From F1-60-MAGs149 sp032119475 (GTDB taxonomy: Bacteria > Actinomycetota > Thermoleophilia > Gaiellales > F1-60-MAGs149): 64,000 bases of DNA. The notes below the pieces were generated by a model. It was not told the origin of the DNA. It did not search any database and saw nothing but the letters and a program-made list of their open reading frames with translations. This document shows positions 16,318 through 25,604 of this stretch, in pieces (position 1 is the stretch's first letter; each line of letters opens with the position of its first letter). The DNA is taken from contig JAUMCA010000063.1 in assembly GCA_032119475.1 (NCBI GenBank), forward strand, positions 32,324 to 96,323, read 5' to 3'. The translations under genes were made by a program, and so were the position numbers.

Positions 16318-17514
16318 ATGCTCCCCGCCGATCTCCCGCACGAGCGCCTGCCCGTCGACGAGGCCCGGGCACGGCTCGTGGCCGCCGTCACACCGCTGAC
16401 GGCGGAGGCCGTGCCCCTCGCGGAGCTGGCCGGACGGACGCTGGCCGCGCCGGTCGTCGCGCCGCACGACCTGCCCCGGCACGCGAACTCCGCGATGGAC
16501 GGCTACGCGCTGCGCGCGGCGGAGAGCGGACCGTGGCCCGTCACCGCGCGGATCCTGGCCGGCGACGATCCCGCGCCGCTCGCGACCGGCACCGCCGCGG
16601 CGATCGCCACGGGCGGCGTCCTGCCCGACGGCGCCGACGCCGTCGTCCCGATCGAGCGCGCCGCGGAGGAGGGCGACGCCGTCGCGGTGACCGGAGCGGT
16701 CACCGCCGGCGATCACGTGCGGCCGGCCGGTGCCGACGTGCGGGCGGGGGACGTCGTCGTACCGGCCGGCACGCGTCTCACCCCGCTCGCCGCGGCGGCG
16801 ATCGCCGGCCTCGGCTGCACCGAGGCCGTCTGCGCCCGTCGCCCGCGGGTCGTCGTGCTGACGACCGGCGACGAGCTCGTCGCACCCGGGCAGGCGCTGC
16901 GGCGCGGGCAGATCCACGAGTCGAACTCCGTGCTCGTCGGCGGCACCCTCGCCGACCACGGCTGCGCCATCGTCCGCGTCGCGGTGGTGGCGGACGACGG
17001 CGATGCCACGCGCGAGGCCTTCGCGGCCGCGATCGCCGACGCGGACCTCGTCGTCTCGACGGGCGGCGTGTCGGTCGGCCCGCGGGACCACGTGAAGCCG
17101 GCGCTCGCCGCGCTCGGCGTCGAGGAGCTGTTCTGGCGCATCGCCACCCAACCGGGCCAGCCGGCGTGGTGCGGCGTCGCCCCCGACGGGACGCTCGTGG
17201 CCGGCCTCCCCGGCAACCCGCTGTCGTGCCTCGTCGGCCTGCACCTGCTGCTCGTGCCCGCCGTCCGCGCGATGGTCGGCGCGCGACCGGAGCCCGTGAC
17301 CGTACGGGCGGTTCTCGACGCCCCGGTCCCCCAGCTGCCCGCGCGCCTCCGCGCGATGCCGATGGTGCTCCGCGACGGCCGCCTCCTGCCGCTCGGCGCG
17401 GGGCTCAGCCACCAGCTGTCACGCGCCGCGCAGGCCGACGTGCTCGCGCTGATCCCGACCGGCGACGGCGAGCTGCCGGCGGGAACCGCCGTCGACGCCG
17501 TCCCGCTCGGCTGA
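16318..17514 (+). CDS. moeA: molybdopterin molybdenumtransferase
   Basis: A 398-residue MoeA. PRHANSAMDGYALR is the family N-terminal signature, VLTTGDELV and STGGVSVGPRDHVK are the MoCF-domain motifs, and GLPGNPLSCLVGLHLLL follows. It inserts molybdate into adenylylated molybdopterin. A form II CO-dehydrogenase-like molybdoenzyme in this window (50393-54037) would need this cofactor. The ATG at 16318 is used; a GTG six nt upstream is possible. It diverges from the pseudokinase gene, and no leaderless -10 box is seen. Confidence 0.92.
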   Translation: MLPADLPHERLPVDEARARLVAAVTPLTAEAVPLAELAGRTLAAPVVAPHDLPRHANSAMDGYALRAAESGPWPVTARILAGDDPAPLATGTAAAIATGGVLPDGADAVVPIERAAEEGDAVAVTGAVTAGDHVRPAGADVRAGDVVVPAGTRLTPLAAAAIAGLGCTEAVCARRPRVVVLTTGDELVAPGQALRRGQIHESNSVLVGGTLADHGCAIVRVAVVADDGDATREAFAAAIADADLVVSTGGVSVGPRDHVKPALAALGVEELFWRIATQPGQPAWCGVAPDGTLVAGLPGNPLSCLVGLHLLLVPAVRAMVGARPEPVTVRAVLDAPVPQLPARLRAMPMVLRDGRLLPLGAGLSHQLSRAAQADVLALIPTGDGELPAGTAVDAVPLG

Positions 17515-17605
17515 ACCGCCTCGGCCGGCGTCGCGCGATCCGGCGAAGCGTCCAACGGGGGCGCGCTACGGTGCCGCCGAGTTCCACGACGGAAGGGCAT
17601 GGTCA

Positions 17606-19009
17606 ATGGCCGAGCATCGGATCGAGACGGACAGCATGGGCGAGGTGCAGGTCGCCTCTGATCGCTACTGGGGCGCCCAGACGGAGCGGTCGATCGACAA
17701 CTTCCAGATCGGCGTCGGCACCTACCACTGGGATCGTCCGATCATCCGCGCGCTCGGCGTGCTGAAGAAGTCCGCCGCGCTCGCCAACAAGGACCTCGGC
17801 CAGCTGCCGCCCGACGTCGCCGACCTGGTCGTCGCCGCCGCCGACGAGGTCATCGCCGGCCAGCTCGACGACCACTTCCCGCTGGTCGTCTGGCAGACGG
17901 GCTCCGGCACGCAGTCGAACATGAACGTCAACGAGGTGATCTCCAACCGCGCCATCGAGATGGCCGGCGGCGAGATGGGCTCGAAGAAGCCGGTCCACCC
18001 GAACGACCACGTCAACCGCGGCCAGTCGTCGAACGACACCTTCCCCACCGCGATGCACATCGCCGCCGTCGAGGTCATCGACAAGGTCCTCGTCCCGAAC
18101 GTCGTGCTGCTCCGCGACACGCTCGACGCGAAGGCCAAGGCGTACGCGGACGTCGTCAAGATCGGCCGCACGCACCTGCAGGACGCGACGCCGATCACCC
18201 TCGGCCAGGAGATCTCGGCGTGGGTCGCGCAGATCGACGACGCGCTCGCGCAGGTGCGGCACGCGATCGACGGCATGCTCGAGCTCGCGATCGGCGGCAC
18301 CGCCGTCGGCACCGGCCTCAACGCGCATCCCGCGTTCGGCGACCTCGCGGCGAAGTACATGGCGGAGGAGACCGGCTACGCGTTCTACTCGTCGTCGAAC
18401 AAGTTCAAGGCGCTCTCGTCGCACGACGCGCTCATCAACGCGAGCGCGGCGCAGCGCACGCTCGCCGGTGCGCTGATGAAGATGGCGAACGACGTCCGCC
18501 GTCTCGCCTCCGGCCCGCGCGCGGGCATCGGGGAGATCTCGATCCCGGAGAACGAGCCGGGCTCGTCGATCATGCCGGGCAAGGTCAACCCGACGCAGTG
18601 CGAGGCGCTGACGATGGTCTGCGCCCAGGTCTTCGGCAACGACGCCGCCGTGGCGTTCGCCGGCACGCAGGGCGACTACCAGCTGAACGTCTACAAGCCG
18701 GTGATGGTCTGGAACGTGATCGAGTCCGCCGAGCTGATCGGCGCCGCGTGCAAGTCGTTCAACGACCGCTGCGCCGTCGGCATCGAGCCGAACCACGAGA
18801 CGCTCGAGCGCAACCTCAACGCGTCGCTGATGCTCGTGACCGCGCTCAACACCCACATCGGCTACGAGAACGCGGCGAAGATCGCGAAGAAGGCCCACCA
18901 GGACGGCACCACGCTGATCGAGGCCGCCACGGCCCTCGACCTGGTGACGCCCGAGCAGTACGCCGAGTGGGTCGTGCCGGTCGAGATGACCCGGCCGCTG
19001 GCTGACTGA
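17606..19009 (+). CDS. fumC: class II fumarate hydratase
   Basis: A 467-residue fumarase. It has TGSGTQSNMNVNEVISNRA, the active-site HP(N/D)DHVN segment HPNDHVNRGQSSND, and the SS-loop GSSIMPGKVNPTQCE (about residue 319). It interconverts fumarate and malate in the TCA cycle. The gene is apparently monocistronic. Its last codon and stop lie in a 33-bp inverted repeat that surrounds an assembly gap. A GGAAGGG ribosome site precedes the ATG. Confidence 0.95.
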   Translation: MAEHRIETDSMGEVQVASDRYWGAQTERSIDNFQIGVGTYHWDRPIIRALGVLKKSAALANKDLGQLPPDVADLVVAAADEVIAGQLDDHFPLVVWQTGSGTQSNMNVNEVISNRAIEMAGGEMGSKKPVHPNDHVNRGQSSNDTFPTAMHIAAVEVIDKVLVPNVVLLRDTLDAKAKAYADVVKIGRTHLQDATPITLGQEISAWVAQIDDALAQVRHAIDGMLELAIGGTAVGTGLNAHPAFGDLAAKYMAEETGYAFYSSSNKFKALSSHDALINASAAQRTLAGALMKMANDVRRLASGPRAGIGEISIPENEPGSSIMPGKVNPTQCEALTMVCAQVFGNDAAVAFAGTQGDYQLNVYKPVMVWNVIESAELIGAACKSFNDRCAVGIEPNHETLERNLNASLMLVTALNTHIGYENAAKIAKKAHQDGTTLIEAATALDLVTPEQYAEWVVPVEMTRPLAD

Positions 19010-19084
19010 GGTCGGGCACGACGAAGGGGCGGNNNNNNNNNNCTCCCACCCCCGCCCCTTCGTCGTGCCCGACCTCAGTCAGCC
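19000..19084. repeat. 33-bp inverted repeat around an assembly gap at the fumC 3' end
   Basis: The left arm (19000-19032, GGCTGACTGAGGTCGGGCAC onward) and right arm (19052-19084) are exact reverse complements, separated by 10 N plus CTCCCACCC. The left arm includes the last fumC codons and stop. It is either a long hairpin terminator or a fold-back join made during assembly. Confidence 0.7.
19033..19042. other. assembly gap (10 N)
   Basis: Ten Ns at the apex of the inverted repeat at 19000-19084. Confidence 0.95.
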
Positions 19085-19109
19085 AACCCGCCAGGATCCC
19101 CCGCCCTCC

Positions 19110-19438
19110 CAGGGTCAGATGGAAATGCGAGCACGCAGGAGCCGCTGACGGAGACGACCAGGTTGGGGCGTGTCGCATTTCCGTCTGACCCCTTCTTCAC
19201 GGTGGTGCGGAGACGACCCTGTCGGGAGGCGCAGGCGGGGACGTATCGCATTTCCGTCTGACCCCTTCTTCCGGGGTTCAACCTCGTTGCGGCGCCCGGC
19301 GTCGCTCCGACGAAGCGTGGCCGGTGGCTCGGAGCCGTGACCCACAGCGGACGAAGGGGTCAGACGGCTATGCGACACGCGCGAGCGGCATCGCCTCCGT
19401 CAGCGGCTCCTGCGTGCTCGCAGATCCATCTGACCCTG
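19110..19438. repeat. composite GGTCAGACC-core palindromic element 3
   Basis: The outer 44-bp inverted repeat has left arm 19110-19153 (CAGGGTCAGATGG onward) and right arm 19395-19438, matching at 42 of 44. Inside are two copies of CGCATTTCCGTCTGACCCCTTCTTC (near 19170 and 19246) and a reversed GAAGGGGTCAGACGG near 19345. The central segment (about 19256-19355, CCGGTGGCTCGGAGC, CCCACAGCGGACGAAGGGG) is clearly homologous to the one in element 5 at 27053. It fills the 435-nt space between the convergent genes fumC and the M28-like gene; no gene is seen there. Confidence 0.88.
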
Positions 19439-19444
19439 CCCCGG

Positions 19445-21073
19445 CTAGTCCTCCGCGAGCGCCGCCACCGCCGCGGCCCCGATCAGCGCCGCCGTGCCCA
19501 CGACCAGCGCCGCGGGCAGTGCGCCGGTGCCGGCCGCGCCGACGAGGGTCGCCAGGTCCGCACCACGCAGCAGGAAGATCAGCAGGGCCACGGCGGCGAC
19601 CGGGCCGAAGGCCCACGCGGCGCGCAGCGGGCCGGCGGGCGGGCGATCGACGAGCGTCCACAGCCACAGGGCCGGAACGGCGACGAGGACGGAGGCCGGG
19701 CTGCCCGCGAGCAGCAGCACGGCCGCGACGAGGCCGAGCGTCGGCGCGGCGGCCAGGGGGATCGGCGCGACGAGCCGGCGCCGCAGGAGCCACGTCGCCG
19801 CGATCGCCGCCAGGGCCGCGATCACGATGACGAGGACGACGCTGAGGATGCCCGCCCGCGGCCAGGCCGCACCGGGTGGCGTCTCCACGCCGCCCGCGAG
19901 GTCGGCGAGGCGCGCGACGACGACCGCGACGATGCCCGGCACGGCGCCGATCGCGCCGACGAGGAGCGCGGCGCCCCAGCCCCCGCGTGAGAGACGGCCG
20001 GCGAGGACGCGACGCGACGTGGCGAAGAGGGGCCCGACGAGCAGCGCGATCGCGAGCAGGCCGATGGCGCGGCCGGGGATGATGCGACCGGAGACGGCGA
20101 CATAGGCGCCGCTCGGCGGCGACGGACGCGGCTCGGCGTCGAGGCGCACGACCAGCGTGGCGATCGCGGCGCCGACGGCGCCGAAGCGCGCCTCGTCGAT
20201 CGGCTCGACCCCCACGCCGCCGTCCCCGTCGCCGAGCTGGATCGCCGCCACCCCGGCGTCGAGGAACGGCACCTGCGCACCCGTCGGCGTCGCCGGCGCG
20301 ATCAGGTCGAGGAGCTGGAGCACGGGGCTCGCCGGGGCGGCCGCACCGGCGCCCGCCTGGTCGTCGATCGACTCCTGCAGGCCGCGCAGGACGACGTCGG
20401 GCGTGCGGACCCCGCCCGTCCCGCCGAAGCGGATCGGCAGCGTCGCATCCGGCGGTCCGCCGATCGCGTTGAGGGAGATCACGGCGACGGGGCGCAGGCC
20501 GTCGGCCCGCAGATCGCGGAGCAGCTGGACGTTGCCTGCCTGGCCGACCGTGCCGCCGTCGGTCGAGGCCAGCACGAGCGCCCGGGCGCGCTCGACGCCG
20601 GAGAGGTCGCGCGCGAGCTCGACCACGGCGGCCGTACCCGTGCCGTTGTCGTCCAGGCCGGGTCCGGGCGCCACGTCGTCGCGGTTGGCGATCACGACGA
20701 TGGCCTCGCTGGAGGCGCCCGGCTCGACGACCCAGACGTTCTCCATCTCCACGTCGTCGCCGCTCGGACCGGGCGCGGTGAAGGTCACGCGCCGGACCGT
20801 CTGGCCGCTCGCCTCCCCGAGCTGACCGGCGACGTCGTCGGCCGCCTGGACCGCGGTGGCCGAGCCGGGCGCGCGGTCCGGCACGAGTTGCGCGAGCCGG
20901 CGGGCGAACTGCGCCGCGCGCGGCCCGTCGAACCCCGGCGACACGGTGACGGTCGTGGACGGCCCGAGCGGGGTCCGCACGCTCACGAGCAGGATCACCA
21001 GCGCGAGGAGCGGCGGGACGATGAAGGCGATGCGGAGCGCCCGGTCCCGCGTCATGCCTCGCTGGTCGGCCAC
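19445..21073 (-). CDS. M28-like membrane protein, probably non-canonical peptidase
   Basis: A 542-residue protein with an N-terminal membrane anchor (residues ~13-30). An extracytoplasmic domain with M28 aminopeptidase topology covers ~55-315, and about seven C-terminal transmembrane helices follow. The metal-site regions are altered: NRDDVAPGPGLDDNGTGTAAV stands where M28 enzymes have HxD...DDNASG, and STDGGTVGQAG replaces the catalytic EE. Activity is therefore doubtful. The start may be the GTG at 21073 or the ATG at 21055. It diverges from the response regulator with a 26-nt spacer. Confidence 0.7.
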   Translation of the reverse strand: MADQRGMTRDRALRIAFIVPPLLALVILLVSVRTPLGPSTTVTVSPGFDGPRAAQFARRLAQLVPDRAPGSATAVQAADDVAGQLGEASGQTVRRVTFTAPGPSGDDVEMENVWVVEPGASSEAIVVIANRDDVAPGPGLDDNGTGTAAVVELARDLSGVERARALVLASTDGGTVGQAGNVQLLRDLRADGLRPVAVISLNAIGGPPDATLPIRFGGTGGVRTPDVVLRGLQESIDDQAGAGAAAPASPVLQLLDLIAPATPTGAQVPFLDAGVAAIQLGDGDGGVGVEPIDEARFGAVGAAIATLVVRLDAEPRPSPPSGAYVAVSGRIIPGRAIGLLAIALLVGPLFATSRRVLAGRLSRGGWGAALLVGAIGAVPGIVAVVVARLADLAGGVETPPGAAWPRAGILSVVLVIVIAALAAIAATWLLRRRLVAPIPLAAAPTLGLVAAVLLLAGSPASVLVAVPALWLWTLVDRPPAGPLRAAWAFGPVAAVALLIFLLRGADLATLVGAAGTGALPAALVVGTAALIGAAAVAALAED

Positions 21074-21087
21074 GACCCGCCGGACGG

Positions 21088-21099
21088 TAGCATTCAGCC
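21088..21099 (+). promoter_or_regulatory. leaderless -10 box of the OmpR-type regulator
   Basis: TAGCAT at 21088-21093, six nt before the GTG at 21100. Confidence 0.5.
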
Positions 21100-21798
21100 G
21101 TGCAGACGCCGCCCGTGGTGCTGATCGTCGACGACGAGGAATCGCTCCAGGAGCTGCTCACGCACGCGCTGGAGCGCGATGGCTATCGCGTGGTGGTGGC
21201 GGGCACCTGCGCGGAGGGCATGGCCGCCTTCGCGCGCGAGCAGCCCGACGCGATCCTGCTCGACGTGATGCTGCCGGACGGCTCGGGGCGCGACGTCTGC
21301 CGCGACATCCGAGCCGAGTCGACGGTGCCGATCATCATGCTGACCGCGCTCGACGACGAGGTCGACAAGGTCGTCGGCCTCGAGCTGGGCGCCGACGACT
21401 ACATCACGAAGCCGTTCGGCATGGGCGAGCTGCGCTCACGCGTCCGCGCGATCCTGCGACGGGCCGCCATGACCGCGCCGGCGCCGGAGTCGGTCGACGA
21501 GGTGATCGAGCGCGACGGCGTGCGCCTCGACCGCGCACGGCGGATCGTGGCGGTCGACGGCCAGACCACGGACCTCACGTACGTCGAGTTCGAGATCCTC
21601 GCCACGCTGATGGCCAGCCCGGGCCGGGTCTACGGCCGGGCGCAGCTCCTCGACGCGGTCTGGGGATCGTCCGACTTCCGCGAGCCGCGCACCGTGGACG
21701 TGCACGTGCGTCACCTGCGCGAGAAGATCGAGCGCGATCCCGCCGCGCCGACCCGCATCCACACCGTGCGCGGCGTCGGCTACCGCTTCGAGGGGTAG
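21100..21798 (+). CDS. OmpR/PhoB-family response regulator
   Basis: A 232-residue protein. The receiver domain (1-120) has the acidic pair in IVDDEE, phosphoacceptor D55 (ILLDVMLPDGSG), T in MLTA and K in ITKPF. A winged-helix DNA-binding domain (~135-230) ends RTVDVHVRHLREKIE and IHTVRGVGYRFEG. It is paired with the histidine kinase that begins 3 nt after its stop. The stimulus is unknown. The neighbouring divergent M28-like membrane protein could be a target. Confidence 0.92.
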   Translation: MQTPPVVLIVDDEESLQELLTHALERDGYRVVVAGTCAEGMAAFAREQPDAILLDVMLPDGSGRDVCRDIRAESTVPIIMLTALDDEVDKVVGLELGADDYITKPFGMGELRSRVRAILRRAAMTAPAPESVDEVIERDGVRLDRARRIVAVDGQTTDLTYVEFEILATLMASPGRVYGRAQLLDAVWGSSDFREPRTVDVHVRHLREKIERDPAAPTRIHTVRGVGYRFEG

Positions 21799-21800
21799 CC

Positions 21801-23207
21801 GTGGACTGGCTCGTCGATCGCGTCTTCCCGTTCCGCCGCCTCACGGTCTGGCTGGCGCTCCTCGTCCTGGCGGTCAGCCTGATCGCGCTGATCCTGACCG
21901 CGCTGCTCGTCCTGCCGAGCCTGAACCGCTCGCTCGTGGACGACCGCCTGAACTCGATCGCCACGACGGCCGAGTCCTCCGCCCCGACCTTCGCGTCGAA
22001 CCTCGCGGACGCCCTCGCGGGATCCTCGCCGACCGGCGACACCGATGCGCTCGTGGCCTCGTACGGCGCGATCACGGGGACGCAGGCGACGGTGTACCAG
22101 GTCGTCGGCGACCGGCTGTCCCCGATCAGCGAACCGGCCCCGCCCACGGTCGGCGGCGTCGCGCGCGCGGCGCTCGACCGCCGCCGCGGGGTCCAGACCG
22201 GCATCCGCCGCGAGGGCACGCGCCGAACGGCGGAGGCCGCGTACGTCATGCAGATCGGCGGAACGGAGTACGTCGTCCTGCTGCAGTCGAACCTCGCGGC
22301 GGTCGACGACGCCGTGGCGCTGACCGTCCGCCGCAGCCTGCTCGGCGCGCTGATCGCCCTGCCGATCGCCGTGGTGATCGGCGCCCTGGGCGCGGCGCTC
22401 CTGACGCGGCGCCTGCGCCGGCTCGAGCGCGCATCGACTGAGATCGCCAACGGCAACCTGTCGACGCCGATCGGCGATCGCGGTCGTGACGAGATCGGCG
22501 ATCTCGCCGTGTCGCTCGACCGCATGCGCAACGAGCTCGCGGCGACGGACGCGGCCCGACGCGCCTTCGTCGCCAACGCGTCGCACGAGCTGCGCACCCC
22601 GGTGTTCGCGATCTCCGGGTTCCTCGAGCTGCTCGTCGACGAGGAGGACGAGGCGACCCGGCGCCGGTTCCTGGCCACGATGCAGGACCAGGTCGATCGC
22701 CTCACGCGCCTCGCGACGGACCTCCTCGACCTGTCGCGTCTCGACGCCGGCAAGGTGGCCGTCGAGCGCGAGCCCGTGGAGCTCGCCGCCGTCGCGGAGG
22801 GCATCGCCCGCGACATGGCCGCGATCGCGGATCAGCGCGGTGCGACCATCGCCGTCGAGGCGGTGCCGGCGATGGCGCTGGGCGACGAGACGCGCATCGG
22901 GCAGGTCGCGCGCGTCCTGGTCGACAACGCGCTCCGCCACAACCCCGAGGGCGTGGCCCTGCGGATCGCGACCGGCGTCGGCGACGGCAGGGCCCGCCTG
23001 CGCGTCGAGGACTCCGGCCCGCGGATCCCGGACGACGAGGTCTCCGCGATCTTCACGCGGTTCGCCCGCGGATCCCGCGCCGGCGAGGGGTCGGGCCTCG
23101 GGCTGGCGATCGCCTCCGAGCTGGCGGTCCGCATGGGCGGCCGCCTGCTCCTCGACCAGTCCGGCGAGCGCAAGGCGTTCGTGCTCGAGCTCGCCGCCGA
23201 TCGCTGA
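21801..23207 (+). CDS. HisKA-type sensor histidine kinase
   Basis: A 468-residue kinase. Transmembrane helices at ~16-40 and ~183-205 enclose a periplasmic sensor of ~140 residues. A HAMP linker (RRLRRLERASTEIANG) follows, then HisKA with H262 in ASHELRTPVFAISG. The HATPase domain has N (VDNALRHN), G1 (EDSGPRIPD) and G2 (EGSGLGLAIASELA). The GTG start lies 3 nt after the regulator stop, so the two are one operon. The sensor domain has no recognisable fold. Confidence 0.92.
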   Translation: MDWLVDRVFPFRRLTVWLALLVLAVSLIALILTALLVLPSLNRSLVDDRLNSIATTAESSAPTFASNLADALAGSSPTGDTDALVASYGAITGTQATVYQVVGDRLSPISEPAPPTVGGVARAALDRRRGVQTGIRREGTRRTAEAAYVMQIGGTEYVVLLQSNLAAVDDAVALTVRRSLLGALIALPIAVVIGALGAALLTRRLRRLERASTEIANGNLSTPIGDRGRDEIGDLAVSLDRMRNELAATDAARRAFVANASHELRTPVFAISGFLELLVDEEDEATRRRFLATMQDQVDRLTRLATDLLDLSRLDAGKVAVEREPVELAAVAEGIARDMAAIADQRGATIAVEAVPAMALGDETRIGQVARVLVDNALRHNPEGVALRIATGVGDGRARLRVEDSGPRIPDDEVSAIFTRFARGSRAGEGSGLGLAIASELAVRMGGRLLLDQSGERKAFVLELAADR

Positions 23208-23272
23208 CCCCGCGGACCCGTCTACGGATCCCGGTCGGTAGTCCACCCCGACGCCGCGCACCCCTTCGCCGG

Positions 23273-23285
23273 TAGCCTCGTCCCC
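23273..23285 (+). promoter_or_regulatory. leaderless -10 box of otsA
   Basis: TAGCCT at 23273-23278, seven nt before the GTG at 23286. Confidence 0.5.
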
Positions 23286-24764
23286 GTGGCCGAAACCGAA
23301 CGACACCGGCTCGCACTGGTCTCCAACCGGGGGCCGATCGCGTACGAGCGCGTCGACGGCGAGCGCGTGACGCGCCGCGGGGGTGGCGGTCTGGTCACGG
23401 CACTGCGCGGGCTGATCGGCTCCCACGACGTCCTCTGGGTCGCGAACGCGATCACCGACGAGGACCGGCAGGTGGCGCGCGAGCAGCAGGGACGGGCCCA
23501 TGCGGAGGAGGACGCGCTCGGCAATCCGTTCGAGCTGGCGCTCGCGCTCCCCGACGCGAACGACTACGAGCGCGCCTACAGCGAGATCGCGAACCCGCTG
23601 CTCTGGTTCGTCCAGCACGGGCTCCACGACGGCGGGCTGTCGCCGATCATCGACCGCGCGACGCGCGAGGGCTGGGCCGCGTACCGCCGGTCGAACGCCG
23701 CGATCGCGGCCACCGCCTCGGCGGCCGCGGCGGACCGGGACGCGCTGATGATCCACGACTACCAGCTCTACCTCGTGCCCTCGCTGCTGCGCGAGAGCGG
23801 CGTGCAGGCCAAGATCCTGCACTTCACGCACATCCCGTGGCCCGGGCCGCACGCGTGGCGGGTGCTGCCGTTCGACATCCGCACGGAGCTGATCCACGGG
23901 CTGCTCGGCGCCGACATCATCGGGTTCCACACGCCCGGCGACGTCCTCAACTTCCTGCGCACCTGCGAGGCGATGCTCGCCCAGGACCGCATCGAGATCG
24001 ACTACGCCCGCGGGTCCGTCTGCTTCACCCGCGACCGGATCACCCGCGAGGTGGTGGTGCGCAGCTACCCGATCTCGATCGACCCGGCCGAGCTGCGGCA
24101 GCACCTCGACGCGCCGGAGGTGCAGGCCGCCTCTGCCGCGCTCACCCGCACGCGCCCGGAGCGCCTCGTGCTGCGCGTCGAGCGCACGGATCCGTCGAAG
24201 AACACCGTGCGCGGCCTGCGTGCCTTCGGCCGGCTGCTCGAGCGGCGCCCCGACCTCCACGGGCGGGTCGGGATGCTGACCCTGCTGGACCCGTCGCGGC
24301 AGTCCATCCCCGAGTACCAGGACTACCTCGAGGCCCTCCTCCAGACGGCCGAGGAGGTGAACTCCACGCACGGGGACGACGGCTGGCTCCCCATCGACGT
24401 GCGGATTGGCGATAACTTCCATACCGCGATAGCCGCATACCGGCAGTACGACGTCCTCTACGTGAACGCGGTGGCCGACGGAATGAACCTCGTAGCCAAG
24501 GAAGGCCCGATCCTGAACGAGCGCGACGGCGTGCTCGTGATCTCCGAGTCGACGGGGGCCTACGACGAGCTGCGCGAGCACGCGCTCGCCGTCGACCCGT
24601 TCGACATCGAGCAGCAGGCCGCCTTCCTCGAGCAGGCGCTCGACCTGCCCGCCGCCGACCGCGCCCGCATGGCGGCCGGCCTGCGGGCCACCGTCGAGGA
24701 GCGTCACGTCGGCCGCTGGATCGACGCGCAGATCGCCGACCTCGACGCACTGGCGCCCGCGTGA
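23286..24764 (+). CDS. otsA: alpha,alpha-trehalose-phosphate synthase (GT20)
   Basis: A 492-residue GT-B glycosyltransferase of family GT20. It opens LALVSNRGPIAYER and continues RRGGGGLVTAL, which binds the donor phosphate. MIHDYQLYLVPSLLRE, HIPWPGPHAWRVLP, RVERTDPSKN and the acidic DGMNLVAKE donor site follow. It should transfer glucose from a nucleotide sugar to glucose-6-phosphate. Related GT20 enzymes make glucosylglycerol phosphate, so the acceptor is not certain. No otsB is adjacent. The stop overlaps the next gene (GTGA). Confidence 0.85.
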   Translation: MAETERHRLALVSNRGPIAYERVDGERVTRRGGGGLVTALRGLIGSHDVLWVANAITDEDRQVAREQQGRAHAEEDALGNPFELALALPDANDYERAYSEIANPLLWFVQHGLHDGGLSPIIDRATREGWAAYRRSNAAIAATASAAAADRDALMIHDYQLYLVPSLLRESGVQAKILHFTHIPWPGPHAWRVLPFDIRTELIHGLLGADIIGFHTPGDVLNFLRTCEAMLAQDRIEIDYARGSVCFTRDRITREVVVRSYPISIDPAELRQHLDAPEVQAASAALTRTRPERLVLRVERTDPSKNTVRGLRAFGRLLERRPDLHGRVGMLTLLDPSRQSIPEYQDYLEALLQTAEEVNSTHGDDGWLPIDVRIGDNFHTAIAAYRQYDVLYVNAVADGMNLVAKEGPILNERDGVLVISESTGAYDELREHALAVDPFDIEQQAAFLEQALDLPAADRARMAAGLRATVEERHVGRWIDAQIADLDALAPA

Positions 24765-25585
24765 CCGATGCCCTGCTGATCGTCGCGGCGCTGAATGGCA
24801 CGCGCACCCGCGGGACGTGCGCGAAGGTGCCGCTCACGCCCGCCGAGATCGCGGCGGAGGCCAAGCGCGCCGTCGATGCCGGCGCCGGCATCGTCCACGT
24901 GCATGCGCGCAAGGACGACGCGATCTCCTTCGACCTGATCGTCGACGACGTCGTGGCAGCCATCCGCGCCGCCGTCGACGTGCCGATCTCCCTGTCGACG
25001 CAGCGCGCCCGCCAGACCTCCCTCGGCACGGTCACCGCGCTGTTCAGCGTCCTGCGGGATCTGCCGGAGATCGGCGGCGTGCACGTGCGCCCGCCGGAGC
25101 CCGAGCTGCCCGCGCACCGGGAGGAGGCCCGGCAGATCATCGAGTCGCTCGACGCCGCCGGCGTCCGCCCCGCACCCGTCGCCGGCAGCCTCGACGGCCT
25201 CGGCGACGTCGAGGCCCTGTCCGACGACGCGCTCCTCGGCCGGGCGCCGTTCCTCACCCTCGCCCTGGACGGCGAGCAGTCGGAGTCGCCCGACCTGATG
25301 GCCGGCACGCCGGACAACGCCCTCCGCCTGATCAACGCCGCCAGCTCCGCGCTCGCGCAGCTGCCGATCGTGGCCGCCGCGCGCGACGAGGCCAGTCCCG
25401 TCGTCCAGGCGGTCGCGGCCGCCACGGGCGCGCACATCCGCGTGGGCTTCGAGGACGCCGCGACGCTGCCCGACGGCAGCCCGGCGACGTCGAACGCCCA
25501 GCTCGTCGAGCACGCGGTGCGCCTCGGCGCCGCCCTCGGCCGCGCCCCGATGGGGCCGGACGAGGTGCGTCGGCTGATTCGCTGA
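24761..25585 (+). CDS. BKACE (DUF849) beta-keto acid cleavage enzyme
   Basis: A 274-residue TIM-barrel protein. The zinc-binding HxH is in GIVHVHARKDD and the conserved late glutamate is in HIRVGFEDA. The family condenses a beta-keto acid with acetyl-CoA to yield acetoacetate and a CoA ester, as in 3-keto-5-aminohexanoate cleavage. It is somewhat shorter than many members. The GTG start overlaps the otsA stop by 4 nt. The true substrate is unknown. Confidence 0.82.
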   Translation: MTDALLIVAALNGTRTRGTCAKVPLTPAEIAAEAKRAVDAGAGIVHVHARKDDAISFDLIVDDVVAAIRAAVDVPISLSTQRARQTSLGTVTALFSVLRDLPEIGGVHVRPPEPELPAHREEARQIIESLDAAGVRPAPVAGSLDGLGDVEALSDDALLGRAPFLTLALDGEQSESPDLMAGTPDNALRLINAASSALAQLPIVAAARDEASPVVQAVAAATGAHIRVGFEDAATLPDGSPATSNAQLVEHAVRLGAALGRAPMGPDEVRRLIR

Positions 25586-25604
25586 GGGGTGCGTGGTGCG
25601 GCGG

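Noticed and set aside
21780..24707. A 975-codon minus-strand open frame across the histidine kinase and otsA
   Set aside because: Its sequence is compositionally biased with no motif, while the opposite strand encodes two complete enzymes.
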